Origin: Peptacetobacter sp900539645
GTDB taxonomy: Bacteria; Bacillota; Clostridia; Peptostreptococcales; Peptostreptococcaceae
DNA length: 25,534 nt
Direction of reading: 5' to 3'
Assembly (NCBI RefSeq): GCF_047807365.1
Contig: NZ_JBLOUI010000035.1
Location: 1-25,534, forward strand
The notes beneath the pieces were generated by a model. The model had not been told where the DNA came from. It saw only the letters and a list, made by a program, of their open reading frames with translations, and did not search any database. The position numbers and the translations under genes are program-made. Positions 8,002-15,590 of this stretch are shown piece by piece (the first letter of the stretch is position 1; each line of letters opens with the position of its first letter).

Positions 8002-8418
8002 CTATTTATATTTTTTCTTGGATAAGGAATTGTACTCCTCCATTAGCTGATCTCTTTCTGGTTTGCTGCCCTTATAAGAGATAGCTGGGTTTATCATATA
8101 CTCCCCATTTCTTACCCTCTGAATAAAGTCTCTTTTCTTCAACTTTGTAAACAATGTCGAAAGAGATGTTTTCGGATAATCAAAGATTTCTGCCATTTCA
8201 TCTAAAGTCATTCTTATCTTATTCTCTCTATCCATAGCTTCTATAAGCATAAGTGGAATTAAATCTTTTTTTGTATAAGACCCTTCTACAACCTTGACGA
8301 AATTTTTTAAGCATATATTTGAATACTTATCCTTCTTGGGTACGAGGTTTCTACTTTCTGTATATTTTTGATCTACATCAACTTTTGATGAACTATTTAT
8401 CTCAAGCACTTTACTCAC
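8002..8418 (-). CDS. RepL-like winged-helix protein, first gene of clpB operon
   Basis: A 138-residue protein. Its C-terminal two thirds (about 45-125) resemble the winged helix of the Firmicute plasmid replication protein RepL. A recognition-helix region MTLDEMAEIFDYPKTSLSTLF is followed by the wing-like KKRDFIQRVRNGEYMINP and then the family-typical ISYKGSKPERDQLMEEY. RepL normally initiates replication of small rolling-circle plasmids. Here there is no plasmid context, and the gene opens an operon with an unknown gene and clpB, the place where stress repressors often sit. A role as transcription regulator is the more likely reading, but this is inference. Start ATG at 8418 has GAGGTG 6 nt upstream, although GTG codons nearby are also possible. 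Confidence 0.7.
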   Translation of the reverse strand: MSKVLEINSSSKVDVDQKYTESRNLVPKKDKYSNICLKNFVKVVEGSYTKKDLIPLMLIEAMDRENKIRMTLDEMAEIFDYPKTSLSTLFTKLKKRDFIQRVRNGEYMINPAISYKGSKPERDQLMEEYNSLSKKKYK

Positions 8419-8445
8419 CTCGTTTCTTCCTCTTTCGTTAACCCT

Positions 8446-8474
8446 ATCATAGTCCTTTTTTAAATGAATGTCAA
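8446..8474 (-). promoter_or_regulatory. Promoter of the repL-like/unknown/clpB operon
   Basis: A consensus -35 TTGACA (8469-8474) and a TATGAT -10 (8446-8451) lie 17 nt apart on the minus strand, about 28 bp before the first start codon. No CIRCE repeat or CtsR heptamer tandem is present in the neighbourhood. Confidence 0.8.
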
Positions 8475-8492
8475 AGCAAGTTTTTGTGAAAA

Positions 8493-8532
8493 TTTATCTC
8501 TTGCGCTAACTTTTATTTATCTCATAGATAAA
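8493..8532. repeat. Possible operator in divergent repL-like / GGDEF region
   Basis: A perfect inverted repeat TTTATCT-CAT-AGATAAA spans 8516-8532. A second copy of its left half, TTTATCTC, lies 23 bp upstream at 8493-8500. It sits just upstream of the -35 of the clpB operon and between two divergent promoters, so it could bind a regulator. The sequence is AT-rich, so chance is possible. Confidence 0.35.
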
Positions 8533-8629
8533 CTTTTTAATTTTAGTAAACCTAGTATTTTCAACGGCTTGAGTTTAATTTTAAAAAAATATCAATTTTT
8601 TTGAAAAAAAATTTTTAATAATCGTTATG

Positions 8630-8638
8630 TGCTATAAT
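8630..8638 (+). promoter_or_regulatory. Extended -10 promoter of GGDEF gene
   Basis: TGC-TATAAT (8630-8638) is a perfect extended -10 element on the plus strand, about 36 bp before the start codon. No good -35 lies 17 nt upstream, as is common for extended -10 promoters. Confidence 0.6.
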
Positions 8639-8673
8639 TATCTTAATAAAATTATTTGCAAGAGGTGTTTTTT

Positions 8674-9822
8674 ATGGCGGGGGATTTAATTTTAACAAGT
8701 CAAAAGTTAATATTAAGCACAAATTATATGCTTTTTTTATACGGATTATTTACAATTTTTATGTTTTCACTTTTAGATAGGTATATGAATGAAGTAAGCT
8801 CTATGGATTTTTTATATCTAGGATTATTTGATGCAATGGTGGCTCTTCCACTATTTTCATTTAAATATCCTGATACAAGCTATGGATTTTTATTTTTAGG
8901 ATTATCTATAATTCCTCTATTAAAACTTTATCAGGCATATTGTAATAGTAAATACTTTCATTTTATAAAGCTAGTTAATAGATTTGCAGTTGTCGTTACG
9001 ATTGCAGTATTTTTATTAGATAATGTATCTATTTTCCCAGTAGAACATTCTGATACTTTTATTTATATAATACTTTTTATTGGTTTACTGCTTACTACAT
9101 TTTTAGCTGCAAATATATATAGAGAAAAAAGTATTACCCCTATTTTTTCTTCAGCTAATTTAATACTTATACTTAGCATAGTAGGCGGTGCTTTGGGTGA
9201 AAGTATAGAGATAATAATTTTAGGAATTTTAATATTCTCAATAGTGGCTACAGTTGCCCTTATTGATAATTTTGTAAAAGAATACAGAAATAAAACATTG
9301 ATATATATGAGAGAAAAACTAGTATATAAAGATATCCTTACATCAATGAAAAATAGGCAGTCTTTTGAAAAGCAGTTAACAGAAGATGATAAAAATATAA
9401 ATGATTTTAATTCATATTGGGCTATTTCTATAGATTTGTCAGATATTAAATACGTAAATAATAATTTTGGTTATTCTCATGGGGATAAATTAATACAAAA
9501 TTTAGCAGATAGTATAGAAGATACTTTTGAAGATATCGGCAACTGTTTTAGAATAGGTGGTGATGAGTTCATTATTCTTATCAAAAACGAACCTAAAGAA
9601 AAAGTTGAGAGATATATAGAGTTATTCCAATCTGTGGTATCTTCTTACAACAAACTACACGATATTAAAATGATTACTTCTTTAGGATATGACTCTTATA
9701 AATTTGGTTATGATAAATCTATATTTGATTTAGTGAGTAGAACAGATTATATGATGTGTAAAAACAAAAGAAGGTTTAAAACATCATGGATGCCTGACGC
9801 AAACGAAGAATTACAAGAATAG
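8674..9822 (+). CDS. Membrane-bound GGDEF diguanylate cyclase
   Basis: A 382-residue protein predicted to make cyclic di-GMP from two GTP at the membrane. The first 200 or so residues hold about seven hydrophobic segments, an uncharacterised membrane sensor. The GGDEF domain follows: KDILTSMKNRQSF, the metal/phosphate region IDLSDIKYVNNNFGYSHGD, and the intact catalytic RIGGDEF with GGDEF at 295-299. No RxxD inhibitory site lies before GGDEF, so product feedback may be absent. The usual ND..GH of the domain reads NN..GY here, a mild deviation. I chose the ATG at 8674, 7 nt after AGAGGTG, over the upstream TTG at 8656. The gene stands alone, with its own promoter and a strong terminator. Confidence 0.88.
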   Translation: MAGDLILTSQKLILSTNYMLFLYGLFTIFMFSLLDRYMNEVSSMDFLYLGLFDAMVALPLFSFKYPDTSYGFLFLGLSIIPLLKLYQAYCNSKYFHFIKLVNRFAVVVTIAVFLLDNVSIFPVEHSDTFIYIILFIGLLLTTFLAANIYREKSITPIFSSANLILILSIVGGALGESIEIIILGILIFSIVATVALIDNFVKEYRNKTLIYMREKLVYKDILTSMKNRQSFEKQLTEDDKNINDFNSYWAISIDLSDIKYVNNNFGYSHGDKLIQNLADSIEDTFEDIGNCFRIGGDEFIILIKNEPKEKVERYIELFQSVVSSYNKLHDIKMITSLGYDSYKFGYDKSIFDLVSRTDYMMCKNKRRFKTSWMPDANEELQE

Positions 9823-9860
9823 AGAATAATAACTAACTTAGTGTATTGAAGAAGATAGAA

Positions 9861-9906
9861 AAAAACTCCTCTACAATGCAACTTGATTGCCTGTAGAGGA
9901 GTTTTT
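9861..9906. terminator. Strong bidirectional terminator
   Basis: A perfect 15-bp stem (9861-9875 with 9892-9906) is capped by an inner GCAA/TTGC pairing. A5 and T5 runs are built into its ends. It serves both the GGDEF gene (plus) and the converging oxidoreductase gene (minus). Confidence 0.9.
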
Positions 9907-9944
9907 CTATGACTTCACTATCCTAAAGTTATTAACTTATACGT

Positions 9945-11192
9945 TTACATTTCTTTTATTTTATAATCAAATCCAGCTTCATCCATTATGTTTAGGTATG
10001 GCATCGGATCAAAATATTCTGGAGAGTATACACCTTCTCCTGTCCATATTCCTCTACCTATAAGCTCTATTGCTATTGCTGCTCCAAATCCTGTCTGAGC
10101 AACTACAGCCTGCATTCCCCAATCCTTCATAGATTCCTGATTATCAAATGTCTGGTACATCATTATTTCTTTTTCTTTGCCGTCTTTAATTCCTTTACAA
10201 TGTATACCAACGCACATTTCTCCAACCATTTCATTTCCTATATCTTTAGGCTGAGGAGCACACGCAGCTACAACATCTCTAGGTGAAACCTTCACTCCAC
10301 CGACTTCTACAGGCTTAGTTCCTCTAAGTCCTAACTTATCTATAACTTTTAATGCGTTCATTAAGTTTTCATCAAGAGATATTTTATACGTAACTCTTTC
10401 TAGTCCGTACTGTTCAAGGTATCTAGGCATTGTAACAGTTTCTTCGTGCTCAATTTTGACTAATGTGTTTTCACCTACTTCTGGCATATCAAATTTTTCT
10501 TCACCAGCAAAGGCATCTTCTACTATAAATCCACCGTTGTTTTTATCCCATTCAACATTAGGATTCATACATTCATCTAAAACCGTCCACACATTAAATC
10601 CAAATATAATATCGTCTTTATCTGCAGAATGTATCTGAAGATTTCCACCGTCTTTTACATGTATTTCTTTTATTTCATCAAATAATTCTGTTGCTGCGTA
10701 TTTTGCAAATACATTTACAACTCCTGGATCTATTCCCATGCATATACAAGCTAACTGTCCATTTTCTGCCCATTTTTCGTGTCTATCAAAGTTGTATTTT
10801 GTCATAGGCTCTGTATAACTATTTTCTATACCTAAACCAAATGCAGGATTTTCCATTGGAACAGACCAAGTTCCCATATTTCCGTAATTTACTCCCGCCT
10901 CAAATGCTGCATCAAATATATAATTACTTAAAAATGGAGCTGTTGCATCCATAACAAAATCTAAGTTATATTTTTTTACAAGTTCTTTCATACTTTCTTT
11001 TGATTTTGCATTTACAAATTCAGGCTTAAATCTATCGTAATCTCCTAGATTATCACAAACCTCTTTTGCTCTCTCTAAATCGTAGTCAGAAACAACTACA
11101 AGCTCTAGCCAATTGCTACTTTTATCTCTTTCTTTTAAAATCCTTAAAATTGATTCGCCGACTGCTCCGGCACCTACTAATAACATTCTCAT
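9945..11192 (-). CDS. Saccharopine dehydrogenase-like oxidoreductase, glycine-riboswitch controlled
   Basis: A 415-residue cytoplasmic NAD(P)-dependent enzyme of the saccharopine dehydrogenase (Lys9/COG1748) family. The N-terminal Rossmann motif GAGAVG is at residues 7-12, followed by VVVSDYDLERAKEV. The central and C-terminal parts carry family-like segments such as MGTWSVPMENP, CMGIDPGVVNVFAKY and the terminal WTGEGVYSPEYFDPMPYL. Family members act on the C-N bond of amino-acid adducts; the true substrate here cannot be read from sequence. I placed the start at the ATG at 11192, preceded by GAGGAG. The 42-codon upward extension lies inside the leader and terminator and is not coding. The leader is a tandem glycine riboswitch, so the enzyme is probably made when glycine is abundant, arguing against a simple lysine-biosynthesis role. 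Confidence 0.85.
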   Translation of the reverse strand: MRMLLVGAGAVGESILRILKERDKSSNWLELVVVSDYDLERAKEVCDNLGDYDRFKPEFVNAKSKESMKELVKKYNLDFVMDATAPFLSNYIFDAAFEAGVNYGNMGTWSVPMENPAFGLGIENSYTEPMTKYNFDRHEKWAENGQLACICMGIDPGVVNVFAKYAATELFDEIKEIHVKDGGNLQIHSADKDDIIFGFNVWTVLDECMNPNVEWDKNNGGFIVEDAFAGEEKFDMPEVGENTLVKIEHEETVTMPRYLEQYGLERVTYKISLDENLMNALKVIDKLGLRGTKPVEVGGVKVSPRDVVAACAPQPKDIGNEMVGEMCVGIHCKGIKDGKEKEIMMYQTFDNQESMKDWGMQAVVAQTGFGAAIAIELIGRGIWTGEGVYSPEYFDPMPYLNIMDEAGFDYKIKEM

Positions 11193-11296
11193 AATTCTTA
11201 TCTCCTCTTTGTATATATAGTCTTGCATCTTACACAAATATGGATTTCTCTTTTTATTGTAAATAGGAATAAAAAATACCAACCTTACAAAAACAT

Positions 11297-11338
11297 AAAA
11301 AGAGATACAGATACACAAATAAATGCATCCATATCTCT
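11297..11338 (-). terminator. Expression-platform terminator of the glycine riboswitch
   Basis: On the minus strand AGAGATA pairs with TATCTCT (11332-11338 with 11301-11307). An inner six-base stem (GATGCA with TGTATC, one wobble) extends it, and a T5 run follows at 11297-11301. Its 5' arm shares the AGAG of the closing helix of aptamer 2, so glycine binding should prevent its formation. Confidence 0.85.
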
Positions 11339-11505
11339 GTCCTTTTGCCAGTTGGTTATATCCTCGTAGGCGGTGAATTTAATCACTCTCTCCAAAGTAT
11401 CGTCAGACTGCCCTCCTTTTGCCTGTCAGTTTCCACAGAAACAAGATGAAATTTCTGTTTTGCTTCTTCGGCGCTTTTTACAAAGTCTCTAATGCAGTCG
11501 TCATC
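11334..11505 (-). ncRNA. Tandem glycine riboswitch (gcvT type)
   Basis: Two glycine aptamers in series on the minus strand. Aptamer 1 (about 11405-11500) is closed by GACTGC/GCAGTC and contains GCGCCGAAGAAGCAA and ACTGACAGGCAAAAGGA. Aptamer 2 (about 11334-11398) contains CTTTGGAGAG, CACCGCC...GAGG, AACTGGCAAAAGGACAGAG. These are the conserved glycine-riboswitch cores, and the second ends in the standard GGACAGAG. Because the terminator uses the 3' strand of aptamer 2's closing helix, this looks like an ON switch induced by glycine. Confidence 0.93.
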
Positions 11506-11529
11506 CGAACATATTTGATTGTCATTTTT

Positions 11530-11558
11530 ATAATATAAGATTTTTATCAAACTGTCAA
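11530..11558 (-). promoter_or_regulatory. Promoter of glycine riboswitch and oxidoreductase
   Basis: TTGACA (11553-11558) and TATTAT (11530-11535) are 17 nt apart on the minus strand, placing the RNA start near 11523, a few bases before aptamer 1. No hairpin terminator is seen between the patatin gene stop and this promoter, so some read-through is possible. Confidence 0.85.
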
Positions 11559-11596
11559 ATTTTTTAATTCTAAATATTTATTTTTTTAATACTTAT

Positions 11597-12886
11597 CTAA
11601 TCCCAACCATCATCATCTTTATCTTCATTCTTTTCATAACTTTCCAGCTGACTTACATGATATCCTATATCATCCAACATACTCTCTTCAAATTCCTTTA
11701 GAATACTTTCCTTAAAAGTTATAGGAGTTATCTTTTCTATTGGTTTTGCAAGTCTAAATGCTGCCTTTTTAAGCTCAGATAATTTTGAACTAGATGAATC
11801 ATCGTCCTCAGATTTATTTATACAGTCTATAAATTCATCCAATGAATAAACCTTAAATTTTTTAATCTTTTTCCCCTCTGCTATAGACTCAAGCAACGCT
11901 ATAAAAATATCTTGATAAGTCGCATCTTTTCCCATTTTTAAAGCTTCTGCAGTTTCTGGAATAAGATTTTCAAAGAGAATTCTTTTTGGATTTTTACCAA
12001 CAACTCCTCTGCTTTCTGCATAAGGTAATATCTTTTCATCTGGATAAGAAATCAATCTATTCATAAACTCATCGTCTGTTATTCCATCTATGTAGTATTT
12101 ATTTCCTTTTAATCCTTCAATTTTTTTAATCCGGTCAAAATATCCTCTAAGCATATTTCTTCTTATAGTATCATTGCTGAATATAAGACCTCTCCCAAGT
12201 GGCTCAGAAGGTTTTATTTCTATAAACTTAGTATCCTCTTTTATAGGCTCTCTAAGTTTTCTGTTTGGAGAAACTCTAACAGCTATTAAATCATCATACC
12301 CTTTGCTTTCTAAAAGCCTTAGAGGACAATTATCATAAAATCCCCCATCTATAAAGAATTTACCATCTATATCTTCACTTTTAAAAACAGGCAGATTTGC
12401 ACTAGCCATTATGTAGTCCTTTATCTTGCCTTTAGGAATATCCTCCTTAAAAATCTCCACTGGTACAGGTTTTAATCCGTCAAACTCAACTGTAACAAGA
12501 CCAAAATCCATTTCAGATGCGCGGATTTTATCCTCATCTATATAAGTATCCAAAATTCTTCTAAGCTTTGTAGTATCAATTCCTTTATTTGCTATGACTT
12601 TTTTTGCTTCAGTAGATGCATATTCTAACATACTTCTATCTATATTCTTGTCGAGCAAATTCTCCATAAACTGGTTATCCACATTGAATAATGTCTCAGG
12701 TTGCATATTTTTCCACATATTGTAGCATACATCAAAGTCACCCTGAACTATCATAGCTGCATTAAATGCACCTATAGATGTTCCAACAGCTCCTTTAAAT
12801 TTATATCCTCTTTCAAAAAGTGCCTTTAGTACTCCTAAATGGTATGCGCCTTTTGATGATCCACCTTCTAATGCAATTCCCTTCAT
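11597..12886 (-). CDS. Patatin-like phospholipase
   Basis: A 429-residue lipid acyl hydrolase of the patatin/RssA type. All catalytic elements are visible: the oxyanion-hole loop GGSSKG (8-13), nucleophile elbow GTSIG with Ser37 (35-39), and the dyad aspartate in FFIDGG (Asp180). No signal peptide is present, so it probably acts on membrane lipids from the cytoplasm. The C-terminal 150 residues lie beyond the patatin fold and are charged, ending in an acidic EKNEDKDDDGW tail; I do not recognise a domain there. The ATG at 12886 has AGGAGGTG just upstream, and the GTG three codons earlier overlaps it. The gene follows the TerD-like gene by 24 bp, forming an operon. Confidence 0.9.
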   Translation of the reverse strand: MKGIALEGGSSKGAYHLGVLKALFERGYKFKGAVGTSIGAFNAAMIVQGDFDVCYNMWKNMQPETLFNVDNQFMENLLDKNIDRSMLEYASTEAKKVIANKGIDTTKLRRILDTYIDEDKIRASEMDFGLVTVEFDGLKPVPVEIFKEDIPKGKIKDYIMASANLPVFKSEDIDGKFFIDGGFYDNCPLRLLESKGYDDLIAVRVSPNRKLREPIKEDTKFIEIKPSEPLGRGLIFSNDTIRRNMLRGYFDRIKKIEGLKGNKYYIDGITDDEFMNRLISYPDEKILPYAESRGVVGKNPKRILFENLIPETAEALKMGKDATYQDIFIALLESIAEGKKIKKFKVYSLDEFIDCINKSEDDDSSSSKLSELKKAAFRLAKPIEKITPITFKESILKEFEESMLDDIGYHVSQLESYEKNEDKDDDGWD

Positions 12887-12910
12887 AATTATCACCTCCT
12901 GTGATAATAG

Positions 12911-13459
12911 CTAAATTCCTAGACCAAATTTTTTACCTAGACTTAAAAGACCTCCATCTAGATAATCTGTATTTACATTAAATTTCCATTCACCGTTGTG
13001 TCTATACATTTCACCAAATACTATCTCTGTATTCTGACCTACACTATCATTTATCTGGTAGTTATATATTACTTCTTCTCGATCTAAATCTATTATTCTC
13101 ATAGATAAATAGTCAAATCTATCGTAATATCTAAATACATCACCGTACTCAGTTAAAGTAAGTGCAAATGCTATCTTTCTTATTTTATTAGGTATTTTAG
13201 ACATAGTTATGTAAACTTTATCTTCTCTTTCGTTTAATTTAACTGATTCAGATGGATGCTCTCTATTTTCACTGTAGATAAAATCTTCGTAGCTAGTCAT
13301 AGTTCCGCTACCATCAGTTAAGAAAACAGCTGTACCCATTTCAAAATCATCTTTCTTTAAATAATTATTTACTCTATAATCAAATTCAACCAAAACATTT
13401 TCTAATTCTGGTATATCTCTTGTAAGTTCAACTTTCTGACCTTTAAGTATTTCCTTCAT
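12911..13459 (-). CDS. TerD-family stress protein
   Basis: A 182-residue cytoplasmic protein of the TerD/TerE (tellurite resistance, general stress) family, whose members bind calcium. Supporting segments are FDYRVN...FEMGTAVFLTDGSG near the start, the DFIYSENREHPSESVKLNE stretch (in place of the usual FYNN...SPDGSV), and VYITMSKIPNKIRKIAFALTL. The C-terminus, EIVFGEMYRHNGEWKFN...LDGGLLSLGKKFG, is nearly diagnostic. Start ATG has AAGGAGA 11 nt upstream. It is the first gene of a pair with the patatin-like phospholipase. The exact function of single TerD proteins is not settled; a role in envelope or phage stress is inference. Confidence 0.88.
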   Translation of the reverse strand: MKEILKGQKVELTRDIPELENVLVEFDYRVNNYLKKDDFEMGTAVFLTDGSGTMTSYEDFIYSENREHPSESVKLNEREDKVYITMSKIPNKIRKIAFALTLTEYGDVFRYYDRFDYLSMRIIDLDREEVIYNYQINDSVGQNTEIVFGEMYRHNGEWKFNVNTDYLDGGLLSLGKKFGLGI

Positions 13460-13501
13460 CTTAAAAAATTTCTCCTTCTACTAAAAATTTCTACTTATTA
13501 G

Positions 13502-13507
13502 ATTATA
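13502..13507 (-). promoter_or_regulatory. Possible -10 of terD-patatin operon
   Basis: TATAAT on the minus strand lies 43 bp before the TerD start. A weak TTCACT stands 18 nt upstream as -35. Confidence is limited by the poor -35. Confidence 0.45.
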
Positions 13508-13555
13508 CAACAAATCTCTAAAAAAAGTGAACTTTACTAGTAGATTATATGTAAT

Positions 13556-14353
13556 TTATTCTTGTTCATCTTCTTTCTTTTTTCTATATTTTTTATTTGA
13601 CTTATCGATTGTTATATTTACAAATCTCTTCTTTTGTTGTTTTTTTAGATTTCTTTTTTCCTTTTTCTGTTCTTTCTTTTCTTCTTTTATTTCTTTTTTA
13701 TGTTCTCTCTTTACTTCCTGAATATGTTTGATTTTTTTAGTACTTTCTTCTATCTTAACTATACTAGCTTCTATTTCTTCTTCGTGCTGTTCTAGCTTCT
13801 TATTAAATCTCTTACCTATTATCCACGAAACTAAAGTTAATCCTATAAATAATCCTATTTTTATTGGACTATGTATAAATCCTGTTATATCTTCAGAAAT
13901 ATAACTTATTATTATAAACATTACAAACTTACCAGTCAACATAGGTGGTATAAAGTCTATTAATTTTTTCTTGCCACAAAGTGCAGATGCCAAAGTGGCC
14001 CGGCAACTAGGCATAAATGGACATGCATAAGCTAGGAACAAAATACTGAAACCTTTTTTATCAACCCATTCTATTACCGAATCTACTTTATTATTCTTTA
14101 AAAGCCACTTTAAAATCCTAATATTTCTAAATCTAGACACCACTAAAAATAGCGCCGTTGTACCTAGCCCTGATCCAATCCACGATATGACAAGACCTTT
14201 GAACATACCAAATATTGCAGCATTTGCAGAAACTATTGCTACGAGTGGAAGCGCTGGTATAAAACTCTCTATAAATGCACTAAAAAGACCTGCAATTATA
14301 GATAATATTAAATTATCCTGTGCTATATATAATAAATTTTGAATGTGCTCCAT
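13556..14353 (-). CDS. TVP38/DedA-type membrane protein with charged tail
   Basis: A 265-residue protein. Residues 15-190 form the VTT (SNARE-associated) membrane fold of the TVP38/TMEM64/DedA family: hydrophobic segments LSIIAGLFSAFIESFIPALP and VAIVSANAAIFGMF, the GSGLGTTALFLV segment, then ACPFMPSCRATLASALCGKK. Family members act in lipid scrambling or carrier recycling. Unusually, the last 80 residues are a Lys/Glu tail with runs such as KREHKKEIKEEKKEQKKEKR, predicted to be a soluble, possibly coiled, cytoplasmic extension. Start is the ATG at 14353, 7 nt after AGAGGGG. Its 5' leader contains a perfect 12-bp inverted repeat. No clear terminator separates it from the following terD promoter. 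Confidence 0.85.
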   Translation of the reverse strand: MEHIQNLLYIAQDNLILSIIAGLFSAFIESFIPALPLVAIVSANAAIFGMFKGLVISWIGSGLGTTALFLVVSRFRNIRILKWLLKNNKVDSVIEWVDKKGFSILFLAYACPFMPSCRATLASALCGKKKLIDFIPPMLTGKFVMFIIISYISEDITGFIHSPIKIGLFIGLTLVSWIIGKRFNKKLEQHEEEIEASIVKIEESTKKIKHIQEVKREHKKEIKEEKKEQKKEKRNLKKQQKKRFVNITIDKSNKKYRKKKEDEQE

Positions 14354-14386
14354 AATAAAACCCCTCTTATCTATATGATACAAATT

Positions 14387-14414
14387 AAATAAATATTAGT
14401 TTTAATATTTATTT
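14387..14414. repeat. Perfect 12-bp inverted repeat upstream of TVP38-like gene
   Basis: AAATAAATATTA (14387-14398) is mirrored by TAATATTTATTT (14403-14414) around a GTTT loop. All arm bases are A or T. It lies 34 bp before the start codon, in the place of a leader hairpin or operator. Confidence 0.5.
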
Positions 14415-14505
14415 TTATTTGTTTCTTTAATATATATATTTGATATATGCTCTTATTATACCTTCTTATTCTTGAGGAATTCTTAACTTTTTCTATAAAT
14501 ATTCT

Positions 14506-14544
14506 AAAAAAGCTGCTACATTTTCTCCCCTAAAATGTAACAGC
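14506..14544 (-). terminator. Terminator of the EamA transporter gene
   Basis: TACATTTT (14517-14524) pairs with AAAATGTA (14532-14539), extended by GCTG/CAGC after one mismatch. A T5 run follows on the minus strand at 14506-14510. It lies about 70 bp beyond the transporter stop. Confidence 0.8.
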
Positions 14545-14614
14545 CTTTAAATCATTCTATAAAAATTCACCCTATATAATTTAACTTTATAAATATAAAT
14601 TTGTTTAATTAAAG

Positions 14615-15547
14615 CTATCCAACGTATGCTTCTGCTTCCATTTCCTCAACAACTTCTGTTTCAACTTCTTTATTTCCAGCAACTGCTGTAAATGCTGATA
14701 CAAACATTATTGCAACTCCTATAGCTTTTCCAATAGTGAATACTTCACCTACTACAGTCCATCCTATTATAGATGCAGCTATAAGCTCAACAGATGCTAC
14801 AACACCTACTATTGAAAGCTCACAACCTCTTGCAATTCCCTCAGCGTAGAATATATATGCCATCGCCGCTGGGAATACTCCTAGAAGTATCATATATGGA
14901 AGTACATTCATGTCTGTAACAAATCCTATCATTTCAACTGGTTTTGCTGAAGGTATCATAAATATTGCTCCAAATAAAAATCCATAGATTAAAATTGTTT
15001 CACTTGAAAATTCTTTTAATGCATTTTTACTTATTATTGGCATTAATGCATAAGTTATTGCTGCCATTATTCCCATTATTATTCCGTATGTATTTATTCC
15101 TTTTAGATCAAGTACTCCACCAGTAACTGCCATAATTGCTCCAATACAGCATAAAATTAGAGAAATTATCTTAGCTCTAGTCATTTTTTCTTTATAAACT
15201 ATTTTTGAAAATACCGCTAAAAACAATGGTGAAGTATATAAAAGAACTGCAGCTATTGAAACACCAGTCACTTCTACTGCTTTAAAATAACATTTATTAA
15301 AAAGCCCCTGACATATTATTCCTATTGCTCCACAATATAAAAGACATTTTAAATTTATTTTTAAAACTTCTGGTCTTCTTATTAGCGAATATAATGATAA
15401 CACTATAAATCCTATAAATAATCTAGTAAATGCAACCTGTTCAGATGAAAGACCTCTTTCCATAAGCATATTTCCAAATAATCCTAGCGTAGACCATAAA
15501 ATCCCTGCCATTGCTATAAATACGTATGAATTTGCACCTTTTTTCAT
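14615..15547 (-). CDS. EamA/DMT-family exporter, sigma-54 controlled
   Basis: A 310-residue inner-membrane transporter of the drug/metabolite superfamily with about ten hydrophobic segments in two EamA repeats (residues 8-145 and 155-292). Characteristic segments are GILWSTLGLFG at the start of the first repeat, PLFLAVFSKIVYKEKMT at its end, and ASVELIAASIIGWTVVGE in the second. The last 20 residues are a short acidic tail. Family members export amino acids, nucleotides or toxic metabolites; the substrate is unknown. Start ATG has GAGGGGG 8 nt upstream. A sigma-54 -24/-12 promoter lies 44-59 bp before the start, and an enhancer-binding activator is encoded divergently, so expression is likely inducible and strictly activator dependent. 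Confidence 0.88.
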   Translation of the reverse strand: MKKGANSYVFIAMAGILWSTLGLFGNMLMERGLSSEQVAFTRLFIGFIVLSLYSLIRRPEVLKINLKCLLYCGAIGIICQGLFNKCYFKAVEVTGVSIAAVLLYTSPLFLAVFSKIVYKEKMTRAKIISLILCCIGAIMAVTGGVLDLKGINTYGIIMGIMAAITYALMPIISKNALKEFSSETILIYGFLFGAIFMIPSAKPVEMIGFVTDMNVLPYMILLGVFPAAMAYIFYAEGIARGCELSIVGVVASVELIAASIIGWTVVGEVFTIGKAIGVAIMFVSAFTAVAGNKEVETEVVEEMEAEAYVG

Positions 15548-15590
15548 ATAATTACCCCCTCAATTTTTTATTATTACATTATATTTGAAT

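Noticed and set aside
8419..8520. CIRCE or CtsR heat-shock operator before the clpB operon
   Set aside because: I looked for the GCACTC-N9-GAGTGC type repeat and for tandem GGTCAAA heptamers and found neither.
11193..11318. 42-codon N-terminal extension of the oxidoreductase
   Set aside because: It lies within the riboswitch terminator and leader, has no ribosome binding site, and comes before the Rossmann motif; the ATG at 11192 has GAGGAG.
11319..11520. Lysine riboswitch, as expected before a saccharopine dehydrogenase
   Set aside because: GCCGAAG and GGAGGGC segments looked similar at first, but the paired aptamers and the GGCAAAAGGACAGAG ending are those of the glycine class.
13527..13721. 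Plus-strand frame encoding a Phe/Ser-rich peptide
   Set aside because: It is the antisense of the Lys/Glu tail of the TVP38-like gene, with no ribosome binding site.
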